Notes under the pieces: model-generated
The model's database searches: none
What the model was told of the DNA's origin: nothing
Seen by the model: only the letters and a program-made list of their open reading frames with translations
In this document: positions 58,781 to 60,339 of the stretch, piece by piece
How the letters are laid out: every line of letters starts with the position of its first letter
How positions within the stretch are numbered: the stretch's first letter is position 1
Assembly: GCA_045533115.1 (NCBI GenBank)
Contig: JAZSHF010000035.1
Coordinates: forward strand, 1-60,339
Direction: 5' to 3'
Length of the DNA: 60,339 nt
Source: Colimorpha_A sp045533115
GTDB taxonomy: Bacteria; Bacillota; Clostridia; Oscillospirales; CAG-272
Position numbers and translations under genes: made by a program

Positions 58781-59731
58781 ATGTATTATCTCGGAATTGA
58801 CCTCGGCGGTACGAATATTTCCATAGGCATAGTAGATGAAAGCTACAAGATCGTAAAAAAGGGAAGCACTCCGACGATTTCCGACCGAGATCTTGAGGAA
58901 GTTATAAAGGATATAGCATCACTTTCCTTGAAGCTCCTTGACGAAGCAAAGATTGATATTTCCGAGATAGCTCACGCAGGAATCGGATCCCCCGGATCGA
59001 TCGATCCCGTAAACGGTGTAGTTATTTCGTCCAATAATATAAAAATGTATAATTACCCGATCGTAGAGGTTCTTAAAAAGTACCTTCCGATCGAAAATAT
59101 CTACGTTGACAACGACGCAAACGCTGCGGCGCTCGGCGAAGCGATGGGCGGCGCGGCTAAGGGCGCGGAGACTGCTATAATGGTCACTCTCGGAACGGGC
59201 GTCGGAAGCGGAATTATCATAAACGGTAAGATCTTCGGCGGCTTCAACCACGCAGGCGGCGAGATCGGTCATATGGTTATCGAGTATGACGGTGAACAGT
59301 GCACCTGCGGACGTAAGGGCTGCTGGGAAGCATATTCCTCCGCAACTGCTCTTGCAAGGATGACAAGAGAAAAGCTCGCCGAAACCAAGGACACCGTTAT
59401 GTGGGAAATGGTCGGCGGCGATATCAACATGGTAAGCGCTCGTACTCCCTTTGCGGCTATGAAGCAGGGCGATAAGGCAGGCAAGGAAGTAGTTGATAAA
59501 TACATAAACTACCTCGCTTGCGGCATTACGAATATTATCAATATGTTCCAGCCGAACGTGCTCTGTATCGGCGGCGGTGTCGCAAACGAGGGACATTACC
59601 TTCTCGATCCCGTAATCGAAATTGCCGAAAGAGATCAGTTTACGGCAGGTTGTGAGATTAAGACAAAGATATGCGTTGCAGAGCTTGGAAACGACGCAGG
59701 CATAATCGGTGCCGCGGCAATAACTCGTTAA
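58781..59731 (+). CDS. ROK family sugar kinase (glucokinase type)
   Basis: A 316-residue ROK kinase. It has LGIDLGGTNISIGIVD for ATP, VDNDANAAALGEAMGG and GGEIGHM for sugar. The zinc-binding CTCGRKGCWEAYSSATAL sequence has CxCGxxGCxE. It phosphorylates glucose or an N-acetyl sugar such as GlcNAc or ManNAc. The neighbours do not settle the substrate. It follows mscL by 14 nt and ends at a strong terminator. Confidence 0.93.
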   Translation: MYYLGIDLGGTNISIGIVDESYKIVKKGSTPTISDRDLEEVIKDIASLSLKLLDEAKIDISEIAHAGIGSPGSIDPVNGVVISSNNIKMYNYPIVEVLKKYLPIENIYVDNDANAAALGEAMGGAAKGAETAIMVTLGTGVGSGIIINGKIFGGFNHAGGEIGHMVIEYDGEQCTCGRKGCWEAYSSATALARMTREKLAETKDTVMWEMVGGDINMVSARTPFAAMKQGDKAGKEVVDKYINYLACGITNIINMFQPNVLCIGGGVANEGHYLLDPVIEIAERDQFTAGCEIKTKICVAELGNDAGIIGAAAITR

Positions 59732-59734
59732 AAT

Positions 59735-59766
59735 CAAAAACGCTGAAGAATTCTTCAGCGTTTTTG
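59735..59766 (+). terminator. Terminator after the ROK kinase gene
   Basis: CAAAAACGCTGAAGAA with its perfect complement (16 bp), five T. Confidence 0.9.
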
Positions 59767-59780
59767 TTATTGTAAACGAA

Positions 59781-59803
59781 AACCACCAGCGATGCTGGTG
59801 GTT
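59781..59803. repeat. Left-end hairpin of the IS200-like element
   Basis: AACCACCAGC-GAT-GCTGGTGGTT, a perfect 10-bp imperfection-free stem. TnpA of this family recognises such subterminal hairpins instead of inverted repeats. Confidence 0.75.
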
Positions 59804-59835
59804 CCAAAAAGCTTTAGCTATGAGTAGAAAAAGAA

Positions 59836-59895
59836 TCCTCCTTCGTTTATAATAGGAAGTGGGTTTGCCAACCACGACCAAAAAACGAAGGAGGA
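59836..59895 (+). promoter_or_regulatory. Stem sequestering the tnpA ribosome site
   Basis: TCCTCCTTCGTTT (59836-59848) is perfectly complementary to AAACGAAGGAGGA (59883-59895), which contains the AAGGAGG ribosome site. A TATAAT at 59848-59853 lies at the loop edge, so a transcript from that promoter would lack the 5' arm. Confidence 0.72.
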
Positions 59896-59903
59896 ATCAA
59901 GTA

Positions 59904-60339
59904 ATGAGACTTGACACAGATAGTTTAGCACACACAAAATGGAATTGCAAGTACCATATAGTGTTTGCACCTAAATACAGAAGGCAAGTAATATATGGGA
60001 AAATAAAGGCAGATATAGGAATGATGTTGCGAAAATTGTGTGAATACAAGCAAGTAGAAATACTGGAAGCAGAAGCATGCAAGGATCATATACACATGTT
60101 GGTATCCATACCGCCAAAGTATAGCGTATCGCAAATAATGGGGTATCTCAAAGGAAAAAGTAGTCTGATGATATTTGAGAAGTATGCGAATATGAAATAC
60201 AAATACGGAAACAGACATTTTTGGTGTAGAGGATATTATGTGGATACCGTGGGACGAAACAAAAAAGTTATTGCGGAATACATACGAAATCAGTTGCAGG
60301 AAGATGTATCGTATGATCAACTATCGTTGATAGAGTATG
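59904..60339 (+). CDS. tnpA: IS200/IS605 family transposase TnpA, 3'-truncated
   Basis: An ATG at 59904 behind AAGGAGG opens 145 codons to the window end without a stop. The protein is an HUH/Y1 single-strand transposase. The HUH motif is in KDHIHMLV (residues 62-64), and the nucleophile is most likely Tyr126 in AEYIRNQ. The FAPKYRRQVIYG stretch and the RHFWCRGYYVDTVG segment are typical of IS200 TnpA. The full family length is about 150 residues, so only a few codons are missing. It moves single-stranded DNA, often at replication forks. Confidence 0.93.
   Translation, partial: MRLDTDSLAHTKWNCKYHIVFAPKYRRQVIYGKIKADIGMMLRKLCEYKQVEILEAEACKDHIHMLVSIPPKYSVSQIMGYLKGKSSLMIFEKYANMKYKYGNRHFWCRGYYVDTVGRNKKVIAEYIRNQLQEDVSYDQLSLIEY

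Larger units (their letters stand above)
59767..60339 (+). mobile_element. IS200/IS605-type insertion sequence, truncated by the window edge
   Basis: It comprises a subterminal hairpin (59781-59803), a leader with a ribosome-site sequestering stem, and a TnpA open frame. The left boundary is somewhere between the kinase terminator and the hairpin. Base composition is AT-richer than the neighbours. Confidence 0.82.

Noticed and set aside
16322..59731. tRNA and rRNA genes
   Set aside because: I saw no cloverleaf with a CCA-type end or GGTTCGA-type T-arm in the intergenic gaps inspected by eye. A tRNAscan run would be decisive.

Overview
The window looks like a chromosomal segment of an uncultured, spore-forming, probably anaerobic member of the Clostridia (Firmicutes). 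The sporulation genes spoIVA, yqfC, yqfD, ylbJ and ylmC/ymxH, a citrate (Re)-synthase, a folT THF riboswitch, a Bacillus-type LexA box, strong AGGAGG ribosome binding sites and TTG/GTG starts all point that way. I cannot name a genus from sequence alone. Most genes are tightly packed, and many overlap by 4 nt in short operons.

Layout. 1-1770: amino-sugar catabolism (partial nagB-like gene and nagA, minus strand). 1800-4490: riboswitch-controlled folT-folC, where FolC is fused to a membrane-anchored extra domain. 4559-8743: autoregulated lexA, a membrane protein, a family-4 uracil-DNA glycosylase, an AEC carrier and an M24 peptidase. 8763-10325: secreted GH20 hexosaminidase lipoprotein. 10326-10830: gene-free stretch with an eroded coding remnant and a good promoter. 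10832-15241: CofE-like ligase, ylmC-like gene, spoIVA and an MFS carrier. 15392-16621: rpsF-ssb-rpsR. 16756-19999: lytic transglycosylase lipoprotein, citrate (Re)-synthase and ylbJ. 20067-27102: compact yqfC-yqfD-phoH-ybeY-era-recO-mutS2 run. 27134-29071: divergent AraC regulator and oxidoreductase. 29125-32586: ftsK/spoIIIE and uppP. 32662-36163: half-size TSUP carrier convergent with a two-gene operon of a TerB-N/TerB-C protein and a BrxD-like P-loop ATPase. 36183-40897: hpf, dagK-glpK and guaB. 40979-45285: yqeG-rlmA-acyltransferase-pepF operon with overlapping genes. 45423-48376: tandem pair of MutS-domain ATPases. 48546-50858: XRE regulator, Cys-rich small protein and a zinc/manganese-type ABC permease-ATPase pair. 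51035-53266: typA and a DUF2809-like gene. 53386-53542: MITE-like inverted-repeat element. 53562-55491: repeat-rich BspA-type LRR lipoprotein with a terminator in its leader. 55635-59731: trpS, two uncharacterised proteins, mscL and a ROK kinase. 59767-60339: truncated IS200/IS605-type insertion sequence.

How genes may work together: GH20 hexosaminidase, NagA, the NagB-like protein and the ROK kinase fit use of N-acetylglucosamine-containing glycans. The THF riboswitch couples folate uptake and polyglutamylation to intracellular tetrahydrofolate. The sporulation genes are scattered among translation and DNA-repair genes, as is usual in Clostridia. The accessory-looking items are the TerB/BrxD-like pair, the LRR lipoprotein with its MITE-like neighbour, and the IS200-like element at the right edge. 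All names rest on reading protein motifs by eye. No database search was run.
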